A stretch of DNA of 64,000 nt. It comes from Gaeumannomyces sp. JS-464 (lineage: Eukaryota > Ascomycota > Sordariomycetes > Magnaporthales > Magnaporthaceae). Shown in pieces: positions 1-12,064 of the stretch; positions within the stretch are counted from its first letter, which is position 1; each line of letters opens with the position of its first letter. Both the position numbers and the translations under genes were made by a program. The notes under the pieces were generated by a model, which was not told where the DNA came from, did not search any database, and was given only the letters and a program-made list of their open reading frames with translations. The stretch spans positions 1,674,001-1,738,000 of the forward strand of contig NGZR01000002.1 of NCBI GenBank assembly GCA_002197995.1, in the 5' to 3' direction.

Positions 1-63
1 TTCTTTCTTTCTTTCTTTATTTTTTTATTATTTTTTTATTTCTTTTTTTTTAAAAAAAAAAAA
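1..63. repeat. TTTC microsatellite and T/A-rich low-complexity tract
   Basis: The window opens with tandem TTTC units that grade into poly-T and then poly-A. This is simple sequence with no coding potential. Confidence 0.9.
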
Positions 64-3000
64 CTGTCTATCCGCCGGAGCCCGGGGGGCGAAAAAAAAA
101 AATCTTCTCAAGGTCGACGGATGTGTGCATCGACAGATCCAGACCGCCTCGCCGAACCAGCGAAGGCCAAGCCGTGGTCCGCCCCAACCACCCCGTGTTC
201 AAATCGGCACCTTGGCGGTTCGGGCAAAGGTAGGCGGCCCATGGGAAGGGAGAGGCCGTGTTGCTTATCTGCATTGGGGTCATTGAGCGCGGGAGCTGAG
301 TGGCATGCCAGAAAAACTGGCCGTGGGTGCTTGGCGCTAAGGCGTCTACCGTGTGACTATCACGAGACGGCCATGCGCTGCGCTGTGGCGTTGCGGCTTG
401 GCCGTCGTCGACAAAGAGAAAGCGAAAGCTGGTGTCAGCAGGCATGGGGGAGAAGACAAAAAAAAAAAGTGCCCCCCTCTCGGGACTTGCCCACTTGACC
501 CCCAAGCCTGGGACTCATATCCGAGTGCTACGGAACGGGAAGGCTGAGGAGATGGTGGAGAGATTTAAATGCCGACGCCTCGTCTGAGCCACGACGGGCG
601 GGCAGCCAAACACGAAAGGAAAACCAGTTATTCACAGCAACTAGGGCTGCCACTCGCGGACGTCCCATTTTAGTTGAGGCCTACCGCCTGTCAGCGCTGT
701 TCGTTTGGGCCGAATGCTCGCCATGAATATCAGCCGGCCGCCGACACCTAATGAGTAATAAAAGAGGCAGACGGAAGAGATTTGAGAAGACGGAAAACGG
801 AGAACGACGATCAGCAGAAAAACCGCCCACCAACGTTGCACCACACAACAGCACGCCAGCACGCGTGGGCAAGCGGTGAGGAAACTTCGGTTGGGGTGGT
901 GCGGCGGCGGGCGGCCGAGTGGTTGAGCCTGGGGCAGATGTGGGGGTGCTGGAAGACGGTGCTGGCACCCCGCGTGGGTCCAGTCTGGAAGCTTTGGGGC
1001 CACTGCAGAGAAAATCCAGCCTGCCGTATCCACCAATCTTGGCCCGGTGTCAGAATTCCCCAAGGTTCCTTTGCTGCAGGTCGTGCTTCATCGCCGATGA
1101 GGAAGACCGGGTCCAGGTCTTGTTCGGAAGGGATGAAGGGAGCAGCTGGGCCCTGTCCTAGCTTCTTCGCAAGCGCCATCCTCCCAGCTGATAAGGTGAT
1201 GGCTTATGGACTCAAGAGTCTCCAGAAGTTGCCAAAACTTGCAGAAAACGAAACTCCCGCGATTTGCAACCCTATCTCGCGCCGCGAGCCAGCCACTATC
1301 AGCTACCCACGTCCGAGTTCGGCCTGGACTTGACGCTGTGTATCCCCCACGTTGTGTTTTTCTTTCCCACCCTGTTCAACCGTCTTGTCTCTGCCTGCCG
1401 CACAGCATTTGCGGCAATGTGACATCCGCAAGAACGGACATATTATGCGAGGCCAGATATACACCGGTCGCTCTCCAGTCCCATAAGCCATTTGCTAAAA
1501 ATTGACGGGAACAACTGGGGTTTGCCGTGTCAGAAGGGGCCACGCGGAACCGCCTTCAGCTCCTCGGCTGGAGCAGTCGTTGGGCGCTTTGGTAGGGAGC
1601 CCATGTTCGGGACGTGGCGCCTGGGCCACTTTGGCTGGTTGCTGGCTGGCTGGCTCGTTCCCCATCAGTAACACGAACAAGCTCCGTCCGAAAGCCGGCG
1701 GCCACTGCTGGGCAGACCGAGGCATGTCCGCCGAGACGCATTGATGGACAGACAGAGATTGCTGTGTGGTGATAAATACGACGAGAAAATCCTTTTCCTG
1801 GGGCCTGACTCGAGAGAACCAAGAAAACATGAGCCGTCTAAACGGGTTTGTCCACTGGCCTGTCATGCAATGCATATTGGGAATTCAGAAGCCAGCGACG
1901 AACCACCACAGAGCTCACAATCACCAACCCCCTCGGCCAGGGGCCGTCCTCGGTAACCGGCGGGGCGGCTCTGGTGCAGGGGAAATGATGTGGAGGCTGA
2001 GGTGTGAAATTACTGAGCTGCTGCTACTTGCTAGCAGATCAATAAACCCGTCCTCTGGGAGCAACCGCCGTGGAAAAAAAATGCGAACAGCCGCGTGACC
2101 GTACGCTGGCGATTGGACAATTGCGGCGCACGTCACCGAGAAGGGCGGTATGCGTGCAGGAGGAACCTGGATGGGGACAAATGGCCTGCTTCCCACTTGG
2201 ATTGTGGGCACACGACACTCCGTGCTCCCCGACGGGCTGATGACATCAATGGGGCCGTCTGCATTCCTGGGAACAAAAAGAATAAGTCCACATGCAGCCA
2301 AAGGGGAATGAACAATACGGAGCCCGATGCAGGTGGACGGCAGGGTGGAGCTGATTGGCATCCACCAGCAAATCAAGGTTGGCAACCGCCAGAAACGGCA
2401 ACGCCCAGGTGGGGGGCGCGGGAGTCCAACCTGGGTCGCCGCATAGTGCGAGATTTCTGTGCACATCGACTCGCACAACTAGCCCGACACTCCGATGCGA
2501 GTGGCCAGACCAATTGCGGCGCACAGGCAGTGCCGCGTGTATCCAAGCACTGTCTCGGTACCTCGCAGGCACCGCGCTGCCGCCACGCCCACCCGCCATC
2601 ACAATCAAAAACCTTGGCCGTCAATCGGCGGGCATCCACCTTGACGTCTCGTTCTGGTCCTGGGTGAGCATCCGCAGCCCTGCAAAAATCCGCAGCTTAA
2701 CCCTGTGACCGCCGCTCAGCGCAAGGCCACACTCGTCTCCCCACCTACTCCCCTGCTCACCCCCAGCACCGAACTAACAACAGCCCACGACCTTCTTCAG
2801 AAGGGGGAGCAGCAGCCGCGGCTTCGACTCTGGTCCCTCATCTCACTCCTTTCCCGCCAGATCCATCGCCCGCCCGCCAAACAAAACCCAAGGAAAGGTG
2901 GCACAACAGGACACACACCCGCCACGCCCTGGGACCCTCTTCGTCCCCGAGAACGAGAACGCATCAGCGGGTTTCCTAGACATCCGCCTGTGTAGCTGCC

Positions 3001-3388
3001 GCTGCCGCCGCCGCTGAGCAGTCATAAGCCCTCGCCCGCTCGTTTTGTTCCTTTGTTGTGCTTCTCCCACGCCCATTTAAATACACCGTCAATCCCGTTT
3101 TTCTCTTACGGTGACGTGTGTCAAGCAGCCACCAGGTCTCAGACCACCCAAAGCGCAGCCAACCATAGCATCCACCACCCCAACACCGTCTGATACCTCC
3201 CTCGCCTACCGCTGCAATCAGCGCTACAGCTCTTACAACTACCACCACTGCCTTCACCAACAACAATACCACCACCGCTGCTGCTGCTGTCGCCCACGGT
3301 CTTCCCTCTTCGCCCTAGGGATCTCGGGGCCCTGATTGCAATAAAGCTTCAACCTACCATAGACGACCTCTAATCCACCGCCAATTTC
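64..3388. other. Intergenic region with no supported gene
   Basis: Only short overlapping frames of biased composition are present on both strands, with no recognisable domain and no intron-linked frame. From about 2,700 the plus strand becomes C- and T-rich, and CAC/CAA/CTG triplets accumulate at 3,150-3,300. That is typical of a long fungal promoter and leader for the gene starting at 3,389. Confidence 0.5.
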
Positions 3389-5350
3389 ATGGCGGCTCCA
3401 ACCGAGGGGAAGCGGCGGTTCGCCCCCATTCCCATAGAAACAACGTTTGAGCAGTACCGCAAGCCCGGGAACATGCCCGGCCCGGCCGGGGAGCCGACGC
3501 CGGATCCGTCACCTGAGCCCTCACCCAAGTTCGCCTCGGCACCCGTCCTGCTGTTCGAGCCCACAGCGGTCTGCACTGCTGCCATCCATGATGCGCGCCG
3601 GGAGAAGAGGCGGTTCGCGCCGCAGCTTATCGACTCGTCGCGACGGTCCCGCCGGACAGGCGACGTCGGCCCGGCCACGCGGCCGATCGACAAAACCGAC
3701 ATCACCCCCTACCACAACCACATCTACTCAGTTCAGCGCAGCAAGAAGCGTCATAACAAGATCACCGGGCTCGCTAGGCGCGAGTCGTGTGACGAGGAGA
3801 CGGCTGACCACATGTACAACCTGGCCAAGAAGGAGATCGAGAAGCGGTTGCAGGAGATAGCACTCTCTGCTTTCCCCAACAGCGGCCAGAGGATAGGCGG
3901 CGCCGAGCACTTCGTCGTTCGCGAGGGCTCCGACGACGGCGATGATGCCTCGGACGACGCAGACTCCCGCGGTCGCCCCCAGGTCCGCGTGCGGGGCGCG
4001 CCCCGGCCCCGCCGCGACTCGACCGACGAGGACATCAGCTGGCACGTCAAGGAAGCCCAGGACGCCGCGGACCGCCGCGCTAGGAGTAGGATGGACACGC
4101 GCGACCTGGACGAGATGCAGCTTGACAGCCCGCCCACCGACACCATGTGGCTGACCTCGAGCCGTAAGGAGACCCCGAGCCCCAAGCCCTTCCAGCAGCG
4201 GGAGCGGGGGCCCATCGGCGAGACGCACATGCCCCTGATCAGCCAGAGCCCATTGGCCCCCATTGGCGAGTCTACCATGCCATTAGTGCCCTCGCCCCCG
4301 CCCCCGATCAACCCCATTGGCGAGTATGTCATGCCCTTTATCCCTTCAGCTCCGCCGGGAAAGGCCGCCGACATGCCCTTCATCCCCGCCGAGACGGGCT
4401 TCTCCCGCCACGGCCCCGCACGGCCTTTTGGTGGCGGCTTCCGCCGCCCCGTCGAGACCGACAGGAATCTGGAAGCGCTTCGCAAGCGCAGCCCGCCCAT
4501 GCTGGGCACCGACCTGACGTTCCGTAAGTGCCCCTCTCCAAGCACACCAAGCTCGAGCCCGACCATCTGTGGCAGCATGAGGCAGACGAGACGAACCGCG
4601 ATCCCACGGCCAACGGGGTCTGTGGAGGGGATACTGCTTCACCGCCGAGTCGGGTGAGGCGCTCGCCGAGATCGAGCGTCCCGAGATGATATCCACCCCG
4701 AGCATCCCCAGCTCGTCGGCTACGGACCCATTCTCTCTCGCCTTCGGCAACACGAGCAGTAGCATCTCGTCCCCGTTGAGCGACGAGCCGGGCCAGCTGG
4801 AGCCGCCTCCGCGGCCGCTGTCGGGGACCCACTCTGCCGGGCCCCCCATACTCATGCACAAGGGGGCGGCTTCCCTGGCATCGCTCCAAGCGCACAAGCG
4901 CAGCGGCGAGGCCAAGGGCCTGCATATGCTCATGGGACTCGAGGAGCGGCTGCGCAAGGAGAAGGCGGCCGCGGACCTGGCGGAACAGATCCAGGCCGAA
5001 TTCAACGACCGCTTCGTGACGCAGGTCTACAACTACCTGAGCCTGGGCTACCCCCACCCCCGCGCTCCTACGACGACGAGCTGTCCAAGATCTCGCGCAT
5101 CCCCCTGGCCGACCTCCAACGCGACGACGACGCCCTTATGGACGGCGTCGTGGCGGTTGCCTGCGGCGGCAGAGCCAAGGGCCACATCAAGCTCACCGAG
5201 GACGACGACACCAAGGAGCAGGACCGCTGCCCGCGCTGGAAGGCGCTCAAGCTCTACATCCACGAGTGGGCTCGCCAGCACCCGGACCTGGACACCATCA
5301 GCCCGTTGGCTTGGGGAGTCAAGGAGAGGCGAGGCAGCTGGGGCATATAG
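3389..5350 (+). CDS. Conserved fungal protein of unknown function (proline-rich, about 654 aa), three apparent -1 frameshifts
   Basis: I do not know a function. The N-terminus KRRFAPIPIETTFEQYRK, a second copy of the KRRFAPQ theme near residue 70, and a GLWRGYC block are features I associate with an uncharacterised Pezizomycotina family. The middle (about residues 270-345) carries repeated PIGE.xMP(F/L)I units, which look like short linear motifs in a disordered region. The C-terminal third has a basic, probably helical segment (LEERLRKEKAAADLAEQIQAE) followed by a charged conserved tail. The frame changes at about 4,539, 4,616 and 5,055, each equal to one missing base, and sensible protein continues each time. 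A GTAAGT at 4,524 could be read as a donor, but the block just after it looks coding. The start is the first ATG after a pyrimidine-rich leader. It is convergent with threonine synthase. Confidence 0.7.
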
Positions 5351-6382
5351 GCCTACTTGCTTACAGTGGCCTGTTCTTGCCTTGGTTCCTTTCCATCCTT
5401 TCATTCCTCGAAGCAACACCATGTTTTGTTTCCTTGTTGCCCATTCAACATACTAGTCCTCGATTTTTTTTCCTTCCCCTTTTAAACGACACATCCTCCA
5501 ACATATCCTTTTCTTTCCTCAACGGAAACCGACGTCAAATATCTGTGTACGACTGCATCCTGGCTTTTGGGCTCAACGGCACGGCGAAACTTTCTCCAAA
5601 AAGGGCTCTCGATACCGATACCCTGGACATTTTTATTTCCACTTGACGATTCTTCGACGCTTTACGACGATGGCGCTGGGCCTGGTTATTCAAAATCCTC
5701 TGGGGTTTTCATCCTGCTTCTCGTTAGCTATACTTATTTATTCGGTGGTGCTGGCTTGGTGATTTATATTCTTCTCTCTTTCCCCATCCCGTCTCAAGCT
5801 TCATGAAACGGAAGTTCCCCAAAACAAAACTGTGAATATCCGTTCTTTTTTTTTTTCGACTTTAGAAGCCATCGTTATGGCCGGCAACCTTCTCCCACGA
5901 CATACGAGTTGTTGTGACTATGCGTGGCGGCCAATCTTTCCTACTAGGCCAGGCCCTCTTTATGACTTGGTTTTTCTCTTTTTTTTTTTCTTTTTTTTTT
6001 TTCGTTTTTTTTCCCCTCCTTTTAACCCGTTTGTTATTTTTGGTTGCGGGGAGTCTGGAGACCAAGAGAAAAGCAGGGCGCGCTTTCGCCCGACGGTGTT
6101 TGTTATTTCCCCCATGTCGTAGAGAGGAGAAGACACAGGGCAGGGAAGAGGCTAGAGTAAGAGGCTTCTTCTGGTCATAGACCATAGATTGACGAGGCAG
6201 GTGGGGCCAGAAGAGAACAAGGACGCAAGATCAGGGGAAGTGGGTTGTCGTTTTTTACTAGAAATATGCGGCGTGAAACAACGAACAATCCATCGCGTGC
6301 CCGTGTCGGGGCTCTGCCTTGCTCTTCCGATCTCGCCGTTGCCGCCAGGTTCCGTGACGGAGTGCTGGGGCTTGTTTTGTCC

Positions 6383-6421
<39 letters not shown>

Positions 6422-6712
6422 TATGGGTCGTGCTTTTATCGTTCCGGGATAGGTATATGTATGTAACCCTGTTCTAACGACGGATGTGTTCCATCAAGAT
6501 CCAAATCCGGCCGTCAGACTAGTGACCGTTCAAGAAATGCATGTTTTCTCCGCGGAAAATGTCTGAGATATAACCTCCCCATTTCATATCATTTTGGCCC
6601 CCCTTTTCACAGGTCTTCCTCTTAAGCGTTTCCCGTACAACCAAACCAAATGTTCAATAAACCAGCAAAAAGCCCTGACAACGATCCAAACATAGGAAAC
6701 AACACAAACCAT
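5351..6712. other. Convergent 3' intergenic region with polypyrimidine tracts
   Basis: This lies between the convergent unknown gene and threonine synthase and is T-rich on the plus strand. It includes T-runs near 5,980-6,010 and a C10-T30 tract at 6,381-6,420. No gene is visible. It probably holds both 3' untranslated regions. Confidence 0.6.
6381..6420 (+). repeat. C10-T30 homopolymer tract
   Basis: Ten C followed directly by thirty T. It is a pure low-complexity tract lying between convergent genes. Confidence 0.95.
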
Positions 6713-8795
6713 TCATGCCTCGGCCTTGAGGTCCTCCAGCACCTGCTTCTTGACAATCTCCCTCACGGCCTCCCACGACGGCGCCGTCTCGATGACCCGC
6801 TTCTCCCTCTGCGCGAGCCCCACAAACTCCTCGGGCAGCACGCTGCGCGCAAAGTCGAACCCGGCCTCGCCCTTGAGCGCCTCCTCGACGGCGCCCGAGA
6901 ACTTTGCCGGGTGGGCCGTCGACAGCGCGATATGCTTGGTTCCCGGCGCGGCCCTGCCCGGCGCGGCCGAGCGCCTGGCGGCGGCGAAGCCGACGGCCGA
7001 ATGGGGGTCGAGGACGTACCCCGCGGAGCGGTAGACGTCGGCGATGGTCTCGAGCGTCTCCTTGTCGCTGACGCGGTCGCTCTCGAAGATGGCGCGGCCG
7101 TTGGCCATGATCTCGTCGTGCACGGGGCCGAAGCCGCCCGTGGCCTTGAGGGACTTGAACCACGCCAGCACCTCCTGGCCGGCCTGCTTCTTGTTGAACT
7201 CGTTGTTTTGAGGCCCGCCGTCGCTGCGAACTCTATTTACATTGTGTCAGTAGGTTGAAGGGAGTGAACGGGGGAATCGGCACGAGACGTACCCTTGGCG
7301 AGGAACCACATCAGGCGCTCAAAGTTGCTCGACACCAGGATGTCCATGGCCGGGCTGAGAGTCTCCTTGCAGCCCTCCTCGTGCACCTTGGCGCCGTCGG
7401 CTGCTATGCCGCCCTCGGCCTCGGCACCCTGCGCCGGCTTCTTCTCGTACCTGCCCGTCTTCCAGAACCGGTCCAGAATGTCGTTCCTGGTGGGGGTGGG
7501 GGTGGGATTTGTTAGCTCTCAGACTGCACACATCACTCGAAGATATAGATCCTTGCCCGAGGTGACGGGCTGCCTTGCACGTACTCGTTCGTCGCCACTG
7601 CAGAAAATCGCAAAGTCAGCTTCCAGCACCCACCATCTACGCTGGGGGACACGACCAACGCAAGCGAGCTTCAAGACGTACCAACCAGCTTGTCCACGGG
7701 CAGGCCCATCTTGTACGCAAAGTAGCCGGCCAGGACGTTGCCAAAGTTGCCCGTGGGCGTGACGAAGCGGACCTTGTCACCGAGCGCGAAGCCGTCGGGG
7801 GCGGCGCGGGCGAGGGCGAAGTACGAGTGGAAGTAGTAGACGATCTGGGCCAGTATCCTAGACCAGTTGATAGAGTTGACGGCGCCGAGGCTCAGGGCGG
7901 CGTTCGCGTCGGCGTCGCCGAACAGGGCCTTGACGATGTCCTGGCAGTCGTCAAAGGTGCCCGTCACGGCCAGGTTGTGCACGTTGCGGTCCAGCACCGT
8001 CGTCATCTGGGCCTCCTGGATGGGGCTGACGCGGCCCTTGGGGTGCAGGATGAAGACGGACACGTCCTTCTTGCCCCGGAGGCCGCAGATGGCGGCCGAG
8101 CCCGTGTCGCCGCTCGTGGCGCCCACGACGGTCAGGTGGTGTCTGTCGGCGCCCTGCTTGCCCTCGTTCCGGCGGACGAGGAAGTACTCGAACAGGTTGC
8201 CCAGGAACTGCAGCGCGCAGTCCTTGAACGAGTAGCTGGGCCCGTGGAACAGCTCCAGTAGGTGTATGTTGTCCTCGATGTGCACGAGCGGCACGACCTC
8301 CTCGGCGCGGAAGGTCGAGTAGCTCCGCTCAACCAGGGCCCTCAGGTGGTCCGGAGGGACCTCGGTGGGCGAGATGTACAGGCTGAGGATGCGGACGGCG
8401 AGCTCGGTGTAGGGGAGGTCCTTCCAGCTTTGCTACATGTGGGTGTGATCTGTGTTAGCCCCTAGCTCCCGTGCCCCGGGCGCAGTGCGAAAGAGATCTT
8501 TCTGGGGAACGACGACGTACCCAATTGGTGGCAAGGGGCACCTCTTCGGGCAGGAAGAGCCCGCCGTCGGCGGCAAGGCCCTTGAGGACAACGGTCTCGA
8601 AGGTGAGCTAGGGCCCCGGGACAATGGGTGTTAGCCTTGAGACTCGGAACCTCGGGTTGCGACGCAGGAATCGACAGAGAGAAACATGTTGGGAGGGCCA
8701 ATCCGCACGCCATAGTCGTCGCCCCTGGTCGACAGGTATGTCTGCGACGGGGTGTGAGTCGCCTCCGTCGCGCCGTTTGTCGTGCCGTTCTCCAT
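6713..8795 (-). CDS. thr4: Threonine synthase
   Basis: A PLP-dependent enzyme converting O-phosphohomoserine to threonine, the last step of threonine synthesis in the cytosol. Family blocks are clear: QTYLSTRGDDYG at the N-terminus, GPSYSFKDCALQFLGN with the PLP lysine at about residue 128, TVVGATSGDTGSAA (phosphate cradle), and VTPTGNFGNVLAGY. Six exons fit: 8795-8709, 8607-8521, 8432-7682, a 13-nt exon 7597-7585, 7486-7293 and 7232-6713. The first donor is GTGCGG. Exon lengths sum to 1,652 nt, one short of a whole number of codons. The frame indeed changes once, near 7,203-7,215, between EFAATAG and NNEFNKKQAGQEV, so about 550 aa is expected, close to the usual fungal length. Start ATG is 8,795, giving the usual short acidic N-terminus before QTYLSTRG. 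Confidence 0.95.
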
Positions 8796-9663
8796 TGTAG
8801 TGTTTTGTGAGGCTATCGTTTGGCAATCCTGAAGTGCTACTGTCTTTAATCTGGCACCTAAGCACTGGTCCCTATTACAGCGCCGTCCGGTCGCGTCTTC
8901 TCTCTAGCGACTTTTTTTTTTGTCGAGTCACCACCCACTCTTCCGAGATCGGCGGGCAATTGGCGGTGGGTCCTCCATGGAAACTTCAACGCGGGCGAGA
9001 TTGACAGGGATCCAACTCTTTCCGGGCGTAGCTGCATGCAATAGCGGGAACCAACTGGGCTCTAGATCCCATTGCATGCGCCATGAAGCAAATATCAGCG
9101 ATATCCAATACATGGTCAAGTCTTTGCCACACCCGAGATTTCTCGTGGGCAATGGGCGGATCCCGATTGCTACACAGGCGAGCGCCAGCCCACGGTGACT
9201 GCGACGTCCAGCTTTTCTTGCACTTGCGCCCCTCTATCAGCCGACTCGCCTCCGACAACATGTGCAAAAATGCCTTTGAGGTGACGTGTGTCAACTCCAA
9301 GCGGCAATCTACATCAAGCACAAGTAAAGTGATGGAAAAGAAATGTACGTTTAGCCCATCCTTCTTCTTCGTCCCCCGAGGGGCTGTACCAAAAGAATAG
9401 TTTTACACAAACCACCCGGCAACAAGTCCGATTTCTATCAGTTTCTATTGAGAACGCCGGGCAAACCTCCCTCTCATTCCCATTCGTGATTATTCCCACC
9501 CAACTCGTGCCTGAACCATTTCGCTCTTCCGGGCCTAAAAAGTCTCGTCCCCCACTTGGTCAGCGGGTCAAGAAGAAAAAAAAGCCGTGAGCCTTCGGCC
9601 CACACCACCACCTCCACCATCATAAGCTTGCCCGCCCTCGCATCCGCCAACAATAAACTCCCG
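8796..9663. other. Intergenic: threonine synthase promoter and tRNA upstream flank
   Basis: No gene is visible. A T9 run lies at about 8,912-8,920. The region separates the minus-strand threonine synthase start from the plus-strand tRNA. Confidence 0.5.
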
Positions 9664-9759
9664 GGGCGAATGGTTTAGGGGTATAACGTTCGCTTCGCAC
9701 TGTGCCACAAGCACGACGTCGATTGCGAAAGGTCCGGGGTTCGATTCCCCGTTTGTCCA
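9664..9759 (+). tRNA. tRNA-Ala (anticodon CGC) with a 24-nt intron
   Basis: The cloverleaf can be drawn by hand. The acceptor stem is GGGCGAA with TTTGTCC plus discriminator A. The D arm is at 9,673-9,687. The anticodon stem is TTCGC/GCGAA, and the loop TTCGCA(intron)T puts CGC at positions 34-36. The T arm is CGGGG-TTCGATT-CCCCG. The third acceptor pair is G3:U70, the alanine identity element. The intron is 9,700-9,723, at the canonical place one base 3' of the anticodon. A short TTTT at about 9,763 could end Pol III transcription. Confidence 0.95.
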
Positions 9760-10757
9760 AATCTTTTGGTTGCGGTCTCCCCGTCTCCGGTAAAGCAATG
9801 ATTTCTTTTCATCCGTCCCCTCGACACAGACCTTGGACAATCGAAGACTCAAGTTTCCCGCTTAAGAAAACCCGGGGTATTACGTACCTACGGATCCAGA
9901 ACTTGTACGTATGTGCGTTTTGGCGAGTGCGTATGAGAGGTCAACCTTCGTAACCTTCGAGCGTAAAATGTCGATGACAGGATTACTTAGATGATAACCT
10001 GATAGCCTTGGGTTTTAATGTGGCGCTATTATTTATTCCTCCCTTTCAGCACCTAAATTTTCGACAGCCGATAACCGAATCGCTCGACAAAATGTAACGT
10101 AACTTGGTCGATCTGTCGGCATTCTACCTCAACCACCTTGCAAGCTGTAGTTCCGTCGTGTGGCGGTGTCAGGGCACTGGAAACTTCTCGCGGAGTTAGG
10201 CTGTGGTCTCATTGTGACCGATACAGCAAATCGCAAAAATCCGCGGAATGCACTACCATCGAAGAGAATGACAAAAACATACGCCGTCAAAACAAGTCGG
10301 GGACTTTTTGATAAATCATGTGCTCCGTGATGGTTCCCTATTCTCATCTACTGCCGATGTGAGGGATGCCTACCTCGGGAGTGGTTAGGTAACCAAAGAG
10401 ATCAACCCCCTACAAAAGGTGATGCTTAAGCGAAGGCGCTCTCGCTGCCCTGTGTGTGTCTTGGCGAGGTCGGACGGGGAGCTGGATATCGTAACCAAAG
10501 GGCATGTCTGGTCGAGATAAACCCCAAAAATGAGATGCCACTGGTGAACACGAATTTTCTGATCTCGGTTGGCATAGAGGGCTGCGAGCGCCAATATGTT
10601 TGTCTTTTGAAAGTCTTCTGACATTGTATCTTCTGGTCGGCACTAGGCTTGCCTCGACCGGGCGGCATTATCACAAGTACACTGCAATGCTTCAAAATAC
10701 AACACGAAGCTCTTGAACTTCTATTTATGTGCGTCTAGTGCTACACCCGCTCCCGCT
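9760..10757. other. Intergenic, no gene seen
   Basis: The sequence is moderately AT-rich, with only short unrelated frames. It contains the 3' flank of the tRNA and probably the 3' UTR of the minus-strand UTP5 gene. Confidence 0.5.
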
Positions 10758-12064
10758 CTATCGCCTTTTAGGAAGTTTGTCTGATGTCTTCTGCACCTTG
10801 GCTGGCGGTGCAGCCTCGACGTCGCTCTCGTCGTCGCCCGACTCATCCACATCATCGAAGTCCACCTCGTCGTCGTCGAGCGCCTCCTCGCCGGCAGCTC
10901 CCCGCTGATAGTCGTCCATGTCGTCGTCGTCGTCATCCTCATCATCGTCAGAGTCCGAGTCAACCCCGTTGATGGCAGAGATGTCGTGCTGGTCGTCGGC
11001 CCCGGGGCTTTCGACGCCGCCGTTGGTCGCGTCCTCCTGTCCCTCCACGTAGACCACGTTCCTGTCGTCCTCCGCCTCGTCCTCGTCGGCGAAACCTGCG
11101 GATCCGGTGGCGCCGTTGGATGCGCCAGCGCCACGTCGGCCGGCGCCCGCGCTCCGGCGCAGCTGCATCTGCGCCTCCAGCATGTCCAGCTTGCCCTTGA
11201 GAACGAGGAGGCTGTTGAGCCCCCTGGCGCGCTCCTCGAGCACGCGGTTGAGCTCGCCGAGCTTGCGCTGTAGGTCGGGCTGGGCGGCCAGGGCGCCGCC
11301 GTGCGCGATGAGGGTCCACTGGATCCAGCCGAGCAGGGTCGAGGCGCGGCCGGGGCGCCGGTGCAGCCTCGACGCGAGGCGCGAGAGCAGGGCGGCGGCG
11401 AGCGAGCTGTCGAGGCGCTGGACGGTGGCGCGCACCACGGTCAGGTCAGTGGTCTGCAGGCACGACTCGAGGAGTTCTGTGTCGTCGGATCGCAGGGCCT
11501 GCGTCAGAACCGTGCCGAGAGACTGCAGCGACGGCGGCGCGAGCGCCTGGGGGGCCGCGAGGGCGAGCGACGACCCCGGCGTCTGCTGCTGCTGTTGCTG
11601 CTGCTGGCTCAGCTGGGCCTGCACATCGACTATCCGGCTGCGGGCGAGCTCGCCAAAGGTCGGGGACTGCGGCTCCGAGTCCGAGGCCGAAGGGTCGTCT
11701 GCTGTAGAGCGCTTCGCATCGGCGGCCGCGTCTCCGTTGGGTAGGTTGGGTTTTGCGCTCGATTTAGGCGGTCTCCCGGCGGTGGTGTCTGGGGTTTGTG
11801 ATGTTGGCGCAGGTGTTTTGGGGTTCGCCGTTGCCTTCTTCTCCTCGCTGTCCTCGCCGTCGTCGTCTTCTGAGACATCGTCGTCGCTGCTCGAATCGCT
11901 GGATATTTCCACTGTCTCATGCGCAGGAATGCCCCGACCAGAGACCGACTTGCCGGCCGACACTAGAGTCCAGACTCGTCAAGTCTTGACTTGAGCGCCG
12001 GTTTCGCGCCTTGCTTGATCACCGGCGGCGCCAACTTGGTCGGCGTTTTCCTTTTGGTGGACAT
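10758..12064 (-). CDS. utp5: U3 snoRNP / small-subunit processome protein Utp5 (Utp12-domain family)
   Basis: Utp5 belongs to the t-UTP/UtpA subcomplex that works in nucleolar pre-rRNA transcription and 18S processing. Visible features are a basic start (MSTKRKTPTKLAPP), an acidic serine stretch (VEISSDSSSDDDVSEDDD), a Q8 tract, a helical Utp12-type core (about residues 170-310, including LLGWIQWTLIAHGGALA and LNRVLEERARGLNSLLVLKGKLDML), and a very acidic C-terminal tail ending in basic residues. No intron is needed. The frame changes once near 11,968-11,972, between DESG and VSAGKSVSG. With one base restored the length is exactly 435 codons plus stop. The ATG at 12,064 is preferred because the basic N-terminus and the rest join across that single lesion. 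It is divergent from the BDF1-like gene. Confidence 0.8.

Noticed and set aside
1921..2478. Minus-strand frame of 185 codons
   Set aside because: No domain, Pro/Arg/Ser-rich, and overlapped by equally long frames on the other strand.
4524..4685. Intron starting at GTAAGT in the first gene
   Set aside because: The intervening bases encode HTKLEPDHLWQHEADETN and GLWRGYCFTAESGE in successive frames, which look like protein, so single-base losses fit better than splicing.
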